NCBI RefSeq assembly: GCF_010093815.1
Contig: NW_022985572.1
Span: 229,548 to 293,547, forward strand
DNA from: Pseudovirgaria hyperparasitica
Taxonomy: Eukaryota; Ascomycota; Dothideomycetes; Acrospermales; Acrospermaceae
Length of the DNA stretch: 64,000 bases
Direction of reading: 5' to 3'
The notes beneath the pieces were generated by a model. It searched no databases and had not been told where the DNA came from. It saw only the letters and a program-made list of their open reading frames with translations. Position 1 is the stretch's first letter, and every line of letters starts with the position of its first letter. The position numbers were made by a program, and so were the translations under genes. Positions 47,309 to 59,250 of this stretch are shown piece after piece.

Positions 47309-48267
47309 TTTGAAGATGGACAGTATGGTAAGTTAGCCTAATCTAGCGATAATGTTGATCCACCTTGCAAGAAAGGATGGCCATGTAGCAGCATATACCT
47401 CTAACTTGAGCACTCACCAGCTCCATCTTCGGATTCAATGAATGAATCTTCCCCTTCAGGCGATTGGCATGAACATGTCTCGCCATATTATTCGGATGTC
47501 TGCTTTCGCTCAAAGCCAGCGTGTGATGAACGAGGCTGCATGCATGACTAGTTCAAGAGACACTTGATTGAGGGGACTAGCTGGAAGAATAGACATTTAA
47601 GCGAGGGCGCATCCGCAAGCATAGATAATCTAGCCACTTCCATAGGGTATTCACGACGCCAAAACACGATGAAGACGGCTTACCGGTCGGGAACGGGATC
47701 GGCACCTACGATAGCCAGAGTATTTACCTCAAGCCAACGCCATGGATAACCACTGACTGTACTAGCCTTGTCAAGTGGCGTCTACTGTCCAACATTCCAC
47801 GTATTCACTGCTGCGCGGTGACTTATGGGCCTAGTGACTATCGCTGTCGTCTCTGTTGTGTTGTGACTACTATCGAATTGTGATATGCCAGGCTGGGGCG
47901 AGCCTTGGGCTGAGCTGCACCATACGTATCGCAGGCTTCTATGCATATTGCGGCTGACGACTTTTTGCCACGGAGTAATAGATACCCAACAGTCAGCAAA
48001 TCTTGAGGGCTACCGTACCGAATTTATGTCCAAGTTGTGTGGAATCTAGGCGATTATTAGGCTTCACATCCATACACGCTGTATCGTACACTTTATAATA
48101 ACCCTCTTAGCCCAAATCTGGCGGTCTCTTCAATTCTCTTATAGAGAAGACGTGGTGGCGTACCTACTCGTTTCCTATCTTGGCAAAGCAGCATGTGGAT
48201 TTCGATAGAACAACTTACTATACTAGACGGTTGACTCCACACCCTTAGCTTGATCCTCTACCTCACC
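47309..48267. promoter_or_regulatory. Divergent promoter, P450-1 / AflR-like gene
   Basis: 959 bp with no gene between. I looked for the AflR consensus TCG-N5-CGR here by eye and found no exact match. Confidence 0.45.
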
Positions 48268-48961
48268 ATGTTCGGTACATGGAGATATGATCCGACAGAC
48301 AACAAGCTAATAGGCATCCAAGATTCTAGCGTCAAAGCAAAGACATGGAATCGTGGCAAACTAAATTCTGCTTGTAAGGCATGCAAGGATAAGAAGGTTA
48401 GCTTTTGTATATCCAGAAATTTTTGCGCAAACCCTCCATTATTCCCCTACTTGATCTCTCAATACTTGCTGACCAGGCTCCTGCGCTTTTTAGTTACGCT
48501 GCACAGCGCAGAGGACTGGCTGCGACAGATGCAAGGCGAACGGAACTACTTGCATCTATGTCCCACGTCGAGCTTCGTCAAGAGCAACTACAAATCCGCA
48601 TCGAGCAGAGGGTGAAAGTCATGGTGGACGTGAGAAAACAGTAGAGAAAGCCGATAGCAGATACCAGAGTCGGAGCAGCTCTAGTCCAGTCGGTGATCCT
48701 TCAGAGTCAGAACAGCTCAATGGCGAATCAAGTACCCTCGCATCTGGGATGTCAATGTCTCCAGCTCCGAGTCTTGATTCCTTGCACTTTCTACAAGAAG
48801 CAATCCTTCCCAGTGGAAGTCTCGATATATTTGAAGTAGCGATGCAGCCAGACTACAGCTTGGGGGGCGGGGGCCTGGAATTCGAGCTGTCTGATGACAA
48901 TAATAATGAGGACAACGATGACAACGACAATGGTAATGCCAATTGCAACAGCAACAGTATT

Positions 48962-48993
<32 letters not shown>

Positions 48994-49941
48994 TGTTAAT
49001 GGCTTCCATGTGTTCGATCAAGACCAAGACCTCCTATTGTCAACCGAACAAGATCTTGACAGTAAGTTCAATATGCTTTCGATCGCAATTTACAACATGA
49101 CATTCCTTTTGCTGATATTCTTCCGATTACAGGCCTAGGGTTTCCTTTACCAACCCCCAGTGATTCTACTAGCCCGCCCCGCTCCCGTACCGAGCGCCAA
49201 CCACCGGCGCTAGCACTAGCTCCGGAGCCAGCTCCGGCACACTTATCCCTGGGCCCTGACCCTTTTACTTTCACTGGGAGCCCGCGTCCACGTCCGTCAC
49301 ACCATCGGCGGAACACCACTACAAACATCAAGGTCGCTACCTGCCCCTGCTCTTGTCTGCAGAACCTGGCTGCACTCCTAGAACGACTTATGCTTATGAC
49401 CTCTGGCATATCCACACCACAAACCCAATCGCTCGATGTCCAACTTGCCATCCATAAAGCAGCTTTAGCCCGCTGTGATGCAGTCCTCTGCTGCACTTTA
49501 TGTGACACACGCTCTGAAAACACCATGCTGTTAATCACGGTCTGTGAGCGCATTGTGGACATGTGTGCTAACATTGTTGATACCTACCACCTTCACCTCG
49601 ATGCTGATCAAAGTGCCACTGCTTCGCTGGACTCGCTGCTACAAAACTCAGGTGCATCGGCACCTTCCATACCAGAGTCGGCTTCTTCGTCTAATACACT
49701 AGTCTCAGGTCCAGTTAGTCCTCTGTCTGTGGGGTCTTTTCAGATCTCGTCGATGAATGAGTGGGCAGCGGTCATAAGGACCATCATCAGGCTTCAATTG
49801 CAGAGAATGGGGTCGCTACTTGGGCGTATGAAGTCTCTATCGACTGGAGAAGTGCAGGATGTACATTCAGATATGCTGAAGAAGCTTCGTGATAGGGTTC
49901 GGTCACTCTTACATGTAGCTGGAGGAGGCGACTTGGACTGA
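48268..49941 (+). CDS. AflR-type Zn2Cys6 transcription factor (likely cluster regulator)
   Basis: Exons 48268-48396, 48494-49061 and 49133-49941 join in phase to 501 residues. The zinc cluster has Cys 36, 39, 46, 53, 56 and 63 (C-x2-C-x6-C-x6-C-x2-C-x6-C), the AflR spacing, and the first intron interrupts it as in many family members. A poly-Asn/Asp/Ser tract occupies about 177-213. A Pro-rich linker leads to an AflR-type C-terminal domain: a CPCSC motif, LAIHKAALARCDAVL, and MLLITVCERIVDMCANIV. AflR activates aflatoxin genes and relatives control many secondary-metabolite clusters. Here it most likely controls the surrounding terpene genes; that is inferred from position. ACCATG gives a good start context. 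Confidence 0.92.
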
Positions 49942-50331
49942 GACACCGGACTTGCGTTCCTTTAGGGGACCTCTAAGACTTTTTGTCTTTTAGGTTCTCT
50001 TAACCAAAGGAGCAAGATGATACTCCATGGATGGTACATGATTAGACGCTAGGGCTTCGAAGTATAAGTAGTCCGATTCACTACGATCATATTGTCGTCT
50101 GCAAGTGACTTGTACAGACAGTCGTGCTTTGATTCTACAAGCGTGGCTTGACGATGCATATGCAAATGACACATCGCCTCGGAAATAGTACAGGGTAAGA
50201 TTTGGGCAGGCTAGCTCAACGTTGAACGTGTATAGGTCTGCTCATACGTCGAACTATCACACCAGCACACAGCTCGTGTTTGGGGCCGCGGATACATGAC
50301 TAATCACCCTCCATGCTAGTCTCAGAGGCAG
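49942..50331. other. Intergenic (convergent 3' flanks)
   Basis: About 390 bp between the stop codons of the AflR-like and BBE-2 genes. Nothing notable. Confidence 0.4.
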
Positions 50332-51940
50332 CTATCTCAACGGGAATGGCTTACCAAGTAGCCTATTCAAGGTACCATCTGGGTCGTACTTTCTTTGAAT
50401 GTCCTTCAAGCGCTTCAAACTTGACCCATCCTTTCCATACGTTGGATAGGGATCCTGGCCCGGCGAGGCGTCGTTCAGATAAATGTACGGATAGTCCAGG
50501 CCCAGCTTTTTGGTCTGCGCGAGGATAGATTTCCCAGCCTTACGAGAAAATTCCAAGACCTTCGCGTCATCGGCCGGGTTCGTCCACGATGTAGAAATGA
50601 GTCCGGCGATGAATGTTCCCTTGCCAGGATCCAGGTCAATTGGATTGCCACCCGCAGCGCGAGATGCCTCAAGCCAGGCCTTTGAGACTGGCTGATATGT
50701 GAGCGTGATAGCGCAATTGGTTACATCCTTTAGCCCAGTCAGTGAGGCTGTGATGACGGTCTCGTTAACGAGGGCGAAGGTCCGCGCATCAGCCTTAAAG
50801 GAGACCGAGTAAAACAGCTGTCGTAGGTTGCGGGATGCGAACTCAGGAGTGTTAAGGGCATTGGCCAGAAACGTCCAGCTATCTCTTGGGCCAAAATCGT
50901 GGACTAGGCTTGGTGCGTTGATGGCGGTGAAGTTCTCAAAGGATTTGGGAGAAACATCTCTGCCGGAACGGAAACCCAGGAATATAGACTCGACAACTTC
51001 ATCGGATGGGGTTGCGGCGATGATCATACTGATGGCTGCATCGGCGTCTTCTACGCCGCCTCCTGGTGCCATATATGAAACGGCAGCCTGAAAGAACGCA
51101 GGAAGGGATTCGCGCTTCCAGATAGCTGCACCAGCCCATGCAGGGCCTGCGGTGAATGTCTGTACATCGAAACGAGTTACAATACCAAAATTGTTGGAAC
51201 CACCCTTGAGAGCCCAGAAAAGGTCGGGATAGGCGGTCTTTGTCGCGTATACAACACGGCTGTCTGGTAGCACGACTTCATATCCTACAACACCATCAGC
51301 AGCCCACCCCTTGCGAGAAGCAAAATAGCCGATGCCACCGCCTAGGAGCACACCACCAACGCCCACAGAGCCATAGCGACCGCCGTTGACAGCAAGACCA
51401 TACGGGGCGATCCAGTTGTATACATCAGACCAAACCTGGCCGGGCCCTATGCGAGCGATGGATTTGTCGGGACTCAACTCGCGGCCGTTCAAAGCTGACA
51501 GGCTCACCAAAATACTGTCGTCACTTTCTTGTGCCCCGGGAACTGGCATGTGACCCCCAGCCCGAACAGTGAAGGGGACACGAGCCCCTCGCATGATTCG
51601 AAGACCATCAGCAAGATGGCGGGCTGAGCGTGGTAAAAAGACGCACTTCGGCTCCGCAAGGCAGGTCTGTGACCACACAACTAACAGACGTTGTCAGCAT
51701 GTGCGAACATGAGCATAAGATAGATAATGACACACGCGCTGTCTGATTGTGGTAAATCTGCGAATCTTCCTCGAAGAGCGCGTCTGGTTGCAGACTAGCT
51801 AATGACTTGCATGCAATCTCACTGCCAACTGGACCTGCAGACGAACGATCTGCAAGTGTAGACACTGCGGTAGGTATCGCAACAGCGGACGATTCAAATA
51901 AGCTTATAACGCCTACTAAGAGAGAAAGGAACGTCTTCAT
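50332..51940 (-). CDS. Secreted FAD-dependent oxidase, berberine-bridge type (BBE-2)
   Basis: Exons 51940-51736 and 51680-50332 join in phase to 517 residues. There is a signal peptide in the first 22 residues (FLSLLVGVISLFESSAVA) and a PCMH-type FAD domain: FTVRAGGHMPVPGAQ with the likely flavin-linked His, then VGVGGVLLGGGIGYFASRKG. The second attachment Cys seen in bicovalent enzymes is absent here (the loop reads GRYGSVGVGGVLLGG), so attachment is probably monocovalent. The C-terminal BBE motif is RKYDPDGTLNRL. The intron donor GTGTGT is in phase. In PR-toxin loci a related FAD oxidase acts on an eremophilane alcohol or quinone-like step; the same role here is inference. Confidence 0.9.
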
Positions 51941-52730
51941 GGCTGGCGATGAGAAAGAAACACCCTGTGAGTCAATCTTAGCTTATAACTTACAAGGGTC
52001 GAATCTCTACAAAGTGCCATTCGGTCGAAGTAGGATCGGATCGGGTCGAATCGAATCGAGTCCTTGTAGGACCTTGCCGCGCGGCAACCTGTCACCACAT
52101 GGCAGAGACTGTGCAAAGTCTGGACTGAGTGGCAGGAGAATCCTAACGGAAGTTTGTGAAATTTCCGTTTCGGGACGTCCGACGGAAAGGGAAGTATTTG
52201 ACGATTTGATAGACAGAAGCTTTAGCATTTAGCCCGGGTAATTTGCGGGTTTCAATGCCTGCTCCGAGTGATAACGAGGATGCCACATCGGTGTGCCGAA
52301 AGAAGTCCTTTTGGATCAAGCTTATGTTATAGAAACGTTATTATGGCTGACGGATGGTTTGTTGAACTGCATCGGGACGCCATGTAGAGTAGCTGCATGA
52401 CCAAAAATCCTTCGCCTCAAAAGGAAATCCGGTCAGTTCATTAGAACCAATACAGATGGCCGAGCATATTTTAGTCCGTTAAAAGTAACTCAGATGATAT
52501 TTGGTCAATGAGGACTAACACATACGGCTGACGGACCAATGTGCCCGAGAGTTTCGCTTCCGCCGTTCTTTGTCCCGCATGAGGGCGCTAGGGGCGGCGT
52601 AGCTGCATGACTGACTTATCTTCAGCTGAAAGGGCCTCGAATGTCATCCGTGGCATTAGGTCGGCATCCCAGCATTGGCCTTCAACGGCAGTCCGACAAG
52701 CTCTCCGATAGCAGCACGCAGCATACCAAC
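51941..52730. promoter_or_regulatory. Divergent promoter, BBE-2 / SDR-1
   Basis: 790 bp shared 5' region. It includes a pentamer tandem array about 100 bp upstream of the BBE-2 start. Confidence 0.5.
52033..52062 (+). repeat. GRRTC pentamer tandem array, six copies
   Basis: Six contiguous pentamers: GGATC, GGATC, GGGTC, GAATC, GAATC, GAGTC. Each carries a (G)RNTC core, and most junctions create TCG steps. It may be a cluster of binding half-sites or a simple minisatellite. Confidence 0.75.
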
Positions 52731-53707
52731 ATGGCTACCGCCTTCAATCCCAAGACTGACATCCCCGACCTAACCGGCAAGGTCATCTTCATTACCGGAG
52801 GTAACACTGAGAGAATTCAAGGCCCTCATAGTCAAGGAGGTGTTGACAAAGGCTTTCAGGTACCGCGGGTTTAGGAGCTGAGGCTACCTACCAATTAGCC
52901 GTGCACAACCCAGCTCGAATTTATATCAGCGGCCGGAATGCAAAAAGAGCTGCTGTCGTCATTAAAAAGGTAGAAGAGCTTGGCTCTAAAAGTACGGTCC
53001 ACTTCATTGAGCTCGATCAAGGCAAAGTGTCCAGTGTAAAAGCAGCCACAGAGCGCTTCGTCGCTCAGGAGTCGCAGCTCGACATTCTGATCGCCAATGG
53101 CGGTATCATGGCTGTTCCGGCTGGTCTTTCAAGCGATGGCTACGAGGTGCAATTCGGCGTCAATCATATGGGCCACGCCATGCTCGTCAAGCATCTCCTG
53201 CCACTCCTACAGCGTACAGCGGAGAAGCCAGGCTCAGATGTGCGAATCATCTTCCTCACATCCCTCGGATTCCAATTCGCACGTAAAGGTATTGCATATG
53301 ACACCCTCAAAACAACACAAGATGCCGCGGTCCTAGGGCTCTGGATCAGGTATGGCCAGAGCAAGCTTGCAAACATCTGGTACGCGCGAGAGCTCGCGAA
53401 ACGGTATCCGTCCATCACAAGCATCTCAGTCCATCCTGGAGTTACCAAAACCGACTTGGTGGGACAACTATCTCTTGCAAACCGCCTCTTTGTCTATGCG
53501 ACCAACATAGGTAGTATGGTCGAGCCGCACGAAGGCGCATACAACATGTGTTGGGCCGTGGGAGTGGACAAGGCCAAGCTGCAGAATGGGCATATGTACG
53601 AACCAGTGGGAAAAGCCACAAAACGATTGGATGCGAAGCCTTTTAATGACGACGAGGCGGCCGAGAAGCTGTGGACGTGGACTGAGAGGGAATTGGGGGC
53701 TTCTTAA
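52731..53707 (+). CDS. Short-chain dehydrogenase/reductase (SDR-1)
   Basis: Exons 52731-52800 and 52860-53707 join in phase to 305 residues. The Rossmann loop TGGTAGLGAEA is formed across the intron. The second conserved block reads LIANGGIMAVP, with Gly replacing Ala in the usual NAG. NHMGHAMLVKHLLP and the catalytic YGQSK (Y-x3-K) follow, then SVHPGVTKTDL. It should use NAD(P) to interconvert an alcohol and a ketone, and it resembles WW-domain/retinol-dehydrogenase-like SDRs. It lies between BBE-2 and P450-2 in the cluster, in divergent orientation to BBE-2. Confidence 0.92.
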
Positions 53708-53922
53708 CTGTGTGAGTGAACGTTGGAATGGGACGCATTGATATTAGGTAATTACTAGCCTTGGTCTCGAGGTTTTCAGTGGAGGATTTGTCAGCTAGCG
53801 CCTCGCCACCTATCTTACCGCCTTAGCGTAGATAATTATACTAATTAATTAAACATTCGACAACGCTTCATCCACTCGCGGATACAGATTTAATGACTGC
53901 TCGATTATGCACATCGCACGTG

Positions 53923-55751
53923 TTACTCTGCCCCATTCAACTGCGCATGCGGAGTCAGATAAACCTTGACGTCTTCTGGTGGCGTCAAAGTGACTGGGCT
54001 ACCTCCTGCTCGCAATCTCAACATCTTCTCGACTTCCGCACCATCAAGGTCCTTAGCCAATCGCAACGTATGCTGTTCCAACAGGCACGAGAAAAAGGCA
54101 ATGAATTCCACCTGTGCAAAGCGCTTCCCGAGGCATGCCCTTGGGCCTTCGTTGAAGGTCATGAATGAGCCGCGCTGGTGACTAGGGATGGTGTTTGTAC
54201 CTGCCTCCACCTCTGCGAGATGCTGAGCAGATGGGTTATTCGGGTCGAACGCATTTGGGCTACTGCAAAGCCACCTACGAGGATCTATGACGGCTGGCGA
54301 TGGCCAATGCGTCGTGTTGTAGTGTATCCCCGTGATGTTGATCACAACCCCTGTGCCTGGAGGTAGTGTTGCGCCGTTGAGAACTTCCGATGTGGTCGGA
54401 GGTGTGACACGACCGATAGGTATGACGATGGGGAAGACCCGCATCACCTCGTACATGAACGCCAGTAAGTAGCGGAACTTGGGGAGGTCATGGTCGAAGC
54501 AGAGACTTTTGCGCCCTGCAGTACGCGCCATGGCGTGTATACGGATGTTCTCTGCAATGACAGCGTCCTGAATGTGTGGATGAAGCGTGAGGATCAAAGA
54601 GCTGTATAGGATAGTGTTTGCTGTAGTGTCGTAGCCTTGCGAATGTGAGTTGTAATCAGGTGATTGCACGAGAAAGTTCGAGACTTACCTGCAAGCAGGA
54701 AAATAAAGACGTTTCCTTTGATCTCTTCATCCGTTAAGCTCAATCTTCCTCCTGGTCCTTTCATAATTTGTTTCTCTCTCCCGCTTGAGTCATTTTCCTT
54801 CAAAACAGCAGTCAGGAGGTTTCCCTTCGCTAGCCCGTCGTCCCTTTGTCCATTGTTCATTCTGCGTTTCTCCTCTTCCAGAAGTTCGTTCATATACTTC
54901 TCATACTCCGAGTAGGCCTCGTAAACATGTTTCCAAGGTCCATATCTGAGGATGAGCTTTGGAATTAAGAGAATCAGTGGTAAGTTCATCACAACCCCGT
55001 ATATCGCTTTAACTAGTGTAAGGCTATGGCCAGCCGGTATAGCATTCGCGTCATCAGTCCATTCTGCCTGCTGCCCGAAGGCAACACAGGACATAACATT
55101 GACAGTGAGCAAGTAGATGTCCGATTTCAGGCTCCGAGATCCATGTTCCGCCCACGACGTTATCAGCATATGAGTCTGACGCATCGTTTCGTCCCAGACC
55201 AGTCGATTAACTGCCTCCCCAAAAGGAGGTAGCGTGATACGAATATGGAACCTCCAAATGTCACCTTCTGTGGATACCACGTTCGGACCGAAAGGCTCTA
55301 GCATTTCTATGGAACATCAGTCGTCATCACTACCCTAGCCATCTGAGAACACACTCATCTTCTCTGCCGGTTTGATGAAACTTTTTCGCTTCTGGGCGAC
55401 CTGCATCGCAACCTGGGCATTCCCTACGTAGCAGATGATCCCACCAGGAGATACAACTAGAAATACGTCGCCATACTCGGCGTGTGCTCGCCCTTTGTCT
55501 TCGTACATCCATTCACGTATCATGAAGCGTGCCCAGCGTGGCCAACCATCGCCTCTCATGAGGTAAGAGCCCAGCGCCCATCGCAGGATGGGATCAGTCA
55601 AGAATGATATGGTCTGGAGTTCGATGACGGGAGAATACGTGTATGGAAGACCAGTCGCTTTTGCCTTCTGCACGAATTCATAGAAGAAGTACAAAGTACG
55701 GATGGCTTGCACGATGACAATTAGCAAGACGATGTTGATGTACGAGAACAT
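53923..55751 (-). CDS. Cytochrome P450 (cluster P450-2)
   Basis: Exons 55751-55355, 55306-54689 and 54635-53923 join in phase to 575 residues. An N-terminal membrane anchor (INIVLLIVIVQAI) is present. Motifs are the C-helix VSTEGDIWRFH, I-helix FLLAGYDTTANTILYS with the acid-Thr pair, ExxR as EVMR, and the heme loop FMTFNEGPRACLGKRFAQVE. It resembles the CYP3/CYP5-like fungal P450s that oxidise terpenoids or fatty acids. Substrate assignment is not possible. It is 216 bp downstream of SDR-1, tail to tail. Confidence 0.93.
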
Positions 55752-56193
55752 GATGCTGTTGCGAAGATATCTGGTGATGACCTCAGCGATAAGAATGAGT
55801 TTGGTCAGCTAGACTGACCATTATTCCAGGACTAAAGGACACCCAAACACACATTCCCCGAAAGCGTTGCAGGACTCGGAAGTTCCGATGAGGGTTAGTC
55901 CGAGTGGCGGATGATTATCGGGCAGTCTCCGCTTACTCTCAAACAGGTCATGTAGTGATAGTTCCAGCCAACAACTCGGGCCGATCTCGCTCCATGAAGG
56001 AGTATAGCTTTCAATTGAGGTGGTAGCAAAGGCTTGCCCCAAGGTAGCCATCGAAAGATTGTTGCAGACGTTTTACTTACATACACACAGACAGATTGGT
56101 TCCAAGTATACTATGTTCTGCAAAATCTCGAAGCTTTAAAAGATAGTGGTGACGTTATTCAAATCTATAAGCACATACTCCCGGGTCCTCACA
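55752..56193. other. Intergenic
   Basis: Promoter of P450-2 and 3' flank of the acyltransferase gene. A minus-strand frame at 55821-56086 has no recognisable feature and I do not call it. Confidence 0.4.
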
Positions 56194-57666
56194 CTAATGG
56201 CAGACGACTTTAGCATACTTCGTAAAAAGTGCATCCTTCTCTAAACGTAACATCTCTTCCTTCGGCAAAGACATAGAGACCTCAAACCCGCCGCCTTTTT
56301 GTAGTGGGAGTACAACACAGCGCCTGCACACACCATCGAACTCTCTTCTAGGTACGCGCAGCAAGTCTGGTTGGCCACCGTTGGCAAAGATGTCACCAAA
56401 GTCGAGGTCGAATAAGCTCCATGCTATCCACGACGTGATACAAATTTCAGGAGGAATGAATGAAGCGAAAGGGAACGTGACTTTCGTGTAGTCTGATATC
56501 GCAGTAGCGAGTCCATACGCAGCATGTAACCGCTCCTTCGTGATATCATCAGCAGATTTCCGTATGGCCATTGTAATCGTTGAGAGGGGGGTTTCCGGGT
56601 TCACGAGTGTTGACAAAGCCATCCGTGTTGTCACAATAAATATCAGGGTACCTAGATACGTCCACGGAAGCGAGGATGAGAAGTCTGCGCGGCCATCCAT
56701 TGTGGTGTCCAGGATAGCATGTACTTCTTGCTGGCTCTGGGGATGCGGGTACCGCGCTGCTATAATTCCTCTCCACAGGACCGCCATAAGGGCATCGTTG
56801 GCGCTGATGGAGCCGCGGGCACTGCTTCTCGGACACGATGACTCTACGCTCGCATCTTTCTTCAATGCAATGAACGAGCTTTGAGAGAAATAGAAGACTG
56901 TTGCACGCATCTCGGGGGCATCTTGGACGGCGTGTTCAGTTTCTGATGGTAGAGTGAATTCGGCCTGATCCGTATTCAACGGGTTGAGGCCTATGAGCCG
57001 CCAAAGATCCTCTGTTGACTTGTTCCCATGCTCTTCGTCGAGATCTATGTCTACATTGCCCTCAAGCTTCCAGTAGTTGGTCAAAAGATCCGTCCGATGG
57101 CTTTCTGCAGCAAGCTCAAATGATGGTCCAGTGTCCTGCAGATTTTGTAACTGCCGAACGTGTTGAGACCAGAGTTTCATAACCCACATCCCGCTCGTAC
57201 CATCAATGGCCGAATGAAACATACCAATCGACAGTAGTATCCCTCCTGCTAGGATGTTGGCTTGTGCCACAAAAGTCGGAGCGCCAGCATCGAGATCAGG
57301 GGTAAAGGCTGGAGGGAAAAGGACGTTGCCGTCCATGGAGTCCTGGGGCATACCGGCGTCGATCAGATCATCATAATCCCACGAATCACTGATATTGTTC
57401 AAAACGATATTCGGCACCCAATGGAAGTTTGTTTCAAGCTCCAAGCGCCCTTTGGCTGAGTCTGTGGCGCTCGGCTTCTTCTCAAAGATCTTCGAGGTCA
57501 GAACCGGCAAACTCTTACACGTTCTCTCCAAACCCTTCTGGAGTGTATCGCATACGTAGTACGGGTCGCTATTGGGTTTTGTTCGAAAGCAAAAGATCAA
57601 TCTGGCGTAGAATCGTGGCATAACATTGTCCATTGGACTAAGGGCTATTCGGGTAGATGGGGACAT
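56194..57666 (-). CDS. Acyltransferase, trichothecene 3-O-acetyltransferase/BAHD-like
   Basis: Intronless, about 490 residues from the ATG at 57666; the frame stays open to an ATG at 57759. I prefer the shorter start because MSPSTRIALSPMDNVMPRFY gives the usual family N-terminus. The catalytic HxxxDG motif is HSAIDGTSG, and the second family block is DFGDIFANGGQPDLLRVP. A central SANDALMAVLWRGI matches the family. Such enzymes move acetyl or longer acyl groups from CoA to a terpenoid alcohol. In this cluster it probably esterifies the oxidised sesquiterpene. It is co-oriented with P450-2 and the terpene cyclase. Confidence 0.92.
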   Translation of the reverse strand: MSPSTRIALSPMDNVMPRFYARLIFCFRTKPNSDPYYVCDTLQKGLERTCKSLPVLTSKIFEKKPSATDSAKGRLELETNFHWVPNIVLNNISDSWDYDDLIDAGMPQDSMDGNVLFPPAFTPDLDAGAPTFVAQANILAGGILLSIGMFHSAIDGTSGMWVMKLWSQHVRQLQNLQDTGPSFELAAESHRTDLLTNYWKLEGNVDIDLDEEHGNKSTEDLWRLIGLNPLNTDQAEFTLPSETEHAVQDAPEMRATVFYFSQSSFIALKKDASVESSCPRSSARGSISANDALMAVLWRGIIAARYPHPQSQQEVHAILDTTMDGRADFSSSLPWTYLGTLIFIVTTRMALSTLVNPETPLSTITMAIRKSADDITKERLHAAYGLATAISDYTKVTFPFASFIPPEICITSWIAWSLFDLDFGDIFANGGQPDLLRVPRREFDGVCRRCVVLPLQKGGGFEVSMSLPKEEMLRLEKDALFTKYAKVVCH

Positions 57667-58067
57667 GGTGGAGTGATAGTTTGTAACGTCACACAAGAGC
57701 TCCAAAATACCTAGAGGAGGATCGTGCAATAAATATGTTGCTCTAGTACTATATCTCATGGTTCTGGCTGCGGAGTGTGGTATCTATGCGGCAGGAATAT
57801 GTCCTTGTACTCGGAAGTCCTCTTGCAGAAATCGAAGGATTGCCCGACTCCACATCCATAGTGTTGTGCTAACCAATCAGGGTATTGTGCTCAATGCATC
57901 GCAATCGTCTTGCCATTCTCTATCACGAGTACATTCATATTTGGGAATAATCTAATTCATCACACGAACGAATACGCGTTTGACTCTGTATCTCCGTCGA
58001 TCCCACACCGAAACAGCACCCAGCCCCAATCCACTCCTCGCATCTTTCCACCAAATCGGAGATCCGC
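57667..58067. other. Intergenic
   Basis: Promoter of the acyltransferase gene and 3' flank of the cyclase gene. Nothing further recognised. Confidence 0.4.
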
Positions 58068-59250
58068 CTATTCAGGCTTAAGATATCTATGAGTGGTCTT
58101 ACTCCACTGCTCATTACCACTCATTTGATACTCTAGTCCCTTCATGTAAGCTCTAAGCTCGGGATTGCCCTTCTTGGGATCGCCCCCGATCTGTGTCACA
58201 ACACTGATGAAACGTAGTTCCCACTCTCTGCAGAGCCTGAGCAATATCCTCTTCGCTGCGTTGGTACTGATGTCTGCTTCTTCTGCCAATATTTGCACGG
58301 AGTTACAAAGGATTCCCCCTTCCTCGTGTGCAGTTTTAGAAGCAAGTACCTCCTTCTCAAAGGACCAAATGTCGTTCATAATAGATAAATGCTTGGAGCA
58401 TAGGTCATCAGCCGGGCGGGCGTTATTGAGGTCTTCTTTAGTCACTTGCAGTTTCATGGAGAAGCGCATAAGGGCTCCGAGGAGGCTGATGACACACGTT
58501 AGATGGTGATGAGATAGTACTCAGCAGGTCACGTACGCTTTACCAACATCCTTCTCTCGGTAGACATAATACTCGCCCATGCTTAGGTGTTTTGCGCGAG
58601 TCCGGTCTACCTGGGCCCTCATAAAAGTGAAGACTGGCTCGAGGATGTCGTTCGCCATATGATGATCGTGGTTCCGCATGCTCTCCCATAAGTCATAGAA
58701 CTGTGCACGTCAGCGATAAGTAAGCTCAGCCTTTTGTTCTAGAGTTTGAATATCATACTATGTACTCAACTGGGATAGTTCTGTCAGGTAGTTTATCTCC
58801 TTTAGCTATAGAGATCAGATTTTCGTTATAGGCGGAGCCTTCATCAAATGACATGAACTCAAGTAGATCTACTGCAAGTCAGCTACGGTGTCTATTGTGT
58901 AGTGTATGAAGTGTACCGTCAGTGAGAAACAAAATAGTCAGCAAACGACAAGCGAAATGAATTCTGTCATCTAACGCTAGTGGAAAGTAAAGACAAGTGA
59001 CTCGGGAGAATCCTGCTGCAACAAACTTCTTACGGGACTTTTCGGTAGGGAATGGCCAGTGTAAGAGGAAGTAATTATTGACTTCCTTAGATATCTGTTC
59101 AACCAAGGGATGGCAGAGGTAGCCAAAGTTAGACGGGGGCTCGTCCAGGACCACGGCTGAAGTGTAAGCAAGACTGTGGTCTTCATACCTCCAGAATACC
59201 TGGCTTATTAAGGAGAGTACGCGACTCAGTACACTGTTATTGACACTCAT
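58068..59250 (-). CDS. Sesquiterpene cyclase, aristolochene-synthase-like
   Basis: Four exons (59250-58917, 58868-58759, 58700-58537, 58485-58068) join in phase to 341 residues, the length of fungal aristolochene synthases. The metal motif is TDDLLEFMSF (Asp-rich), formed across the first intron. The NSE/DTE motif is NDIWSFEKE. Other hallmarks are SNFGYLCHP, TCLYFPLALDDRIHFACR, FYDLWESMRNH, YREKDVGKALLGALMRFSM and the C-terminal GNEQWSKTTHRYL with the active-site RY pair. It should cyclise farnesyl diphosphate via germacrene A to an eremophilane (aristolochene-like) hydrocarbon. Product stereochemistry is not readable. The first intron ends in a tandem CAG/TAG acceptor that changes the Asp-rich motif. 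Confidence 0.95.

Noticed and set aside
47309-52730. AflR-type operator TCG-N5-CGR in cluster promoters
   Set aside because: Only near matches (wrong spacing) were found by eye in the two promoters scanned.
55821-56086. Possible small gene on the minus strand between P450-2 and the acyltransferase
   Set aside because: Overlapping frames without splice logic or recognisable features.
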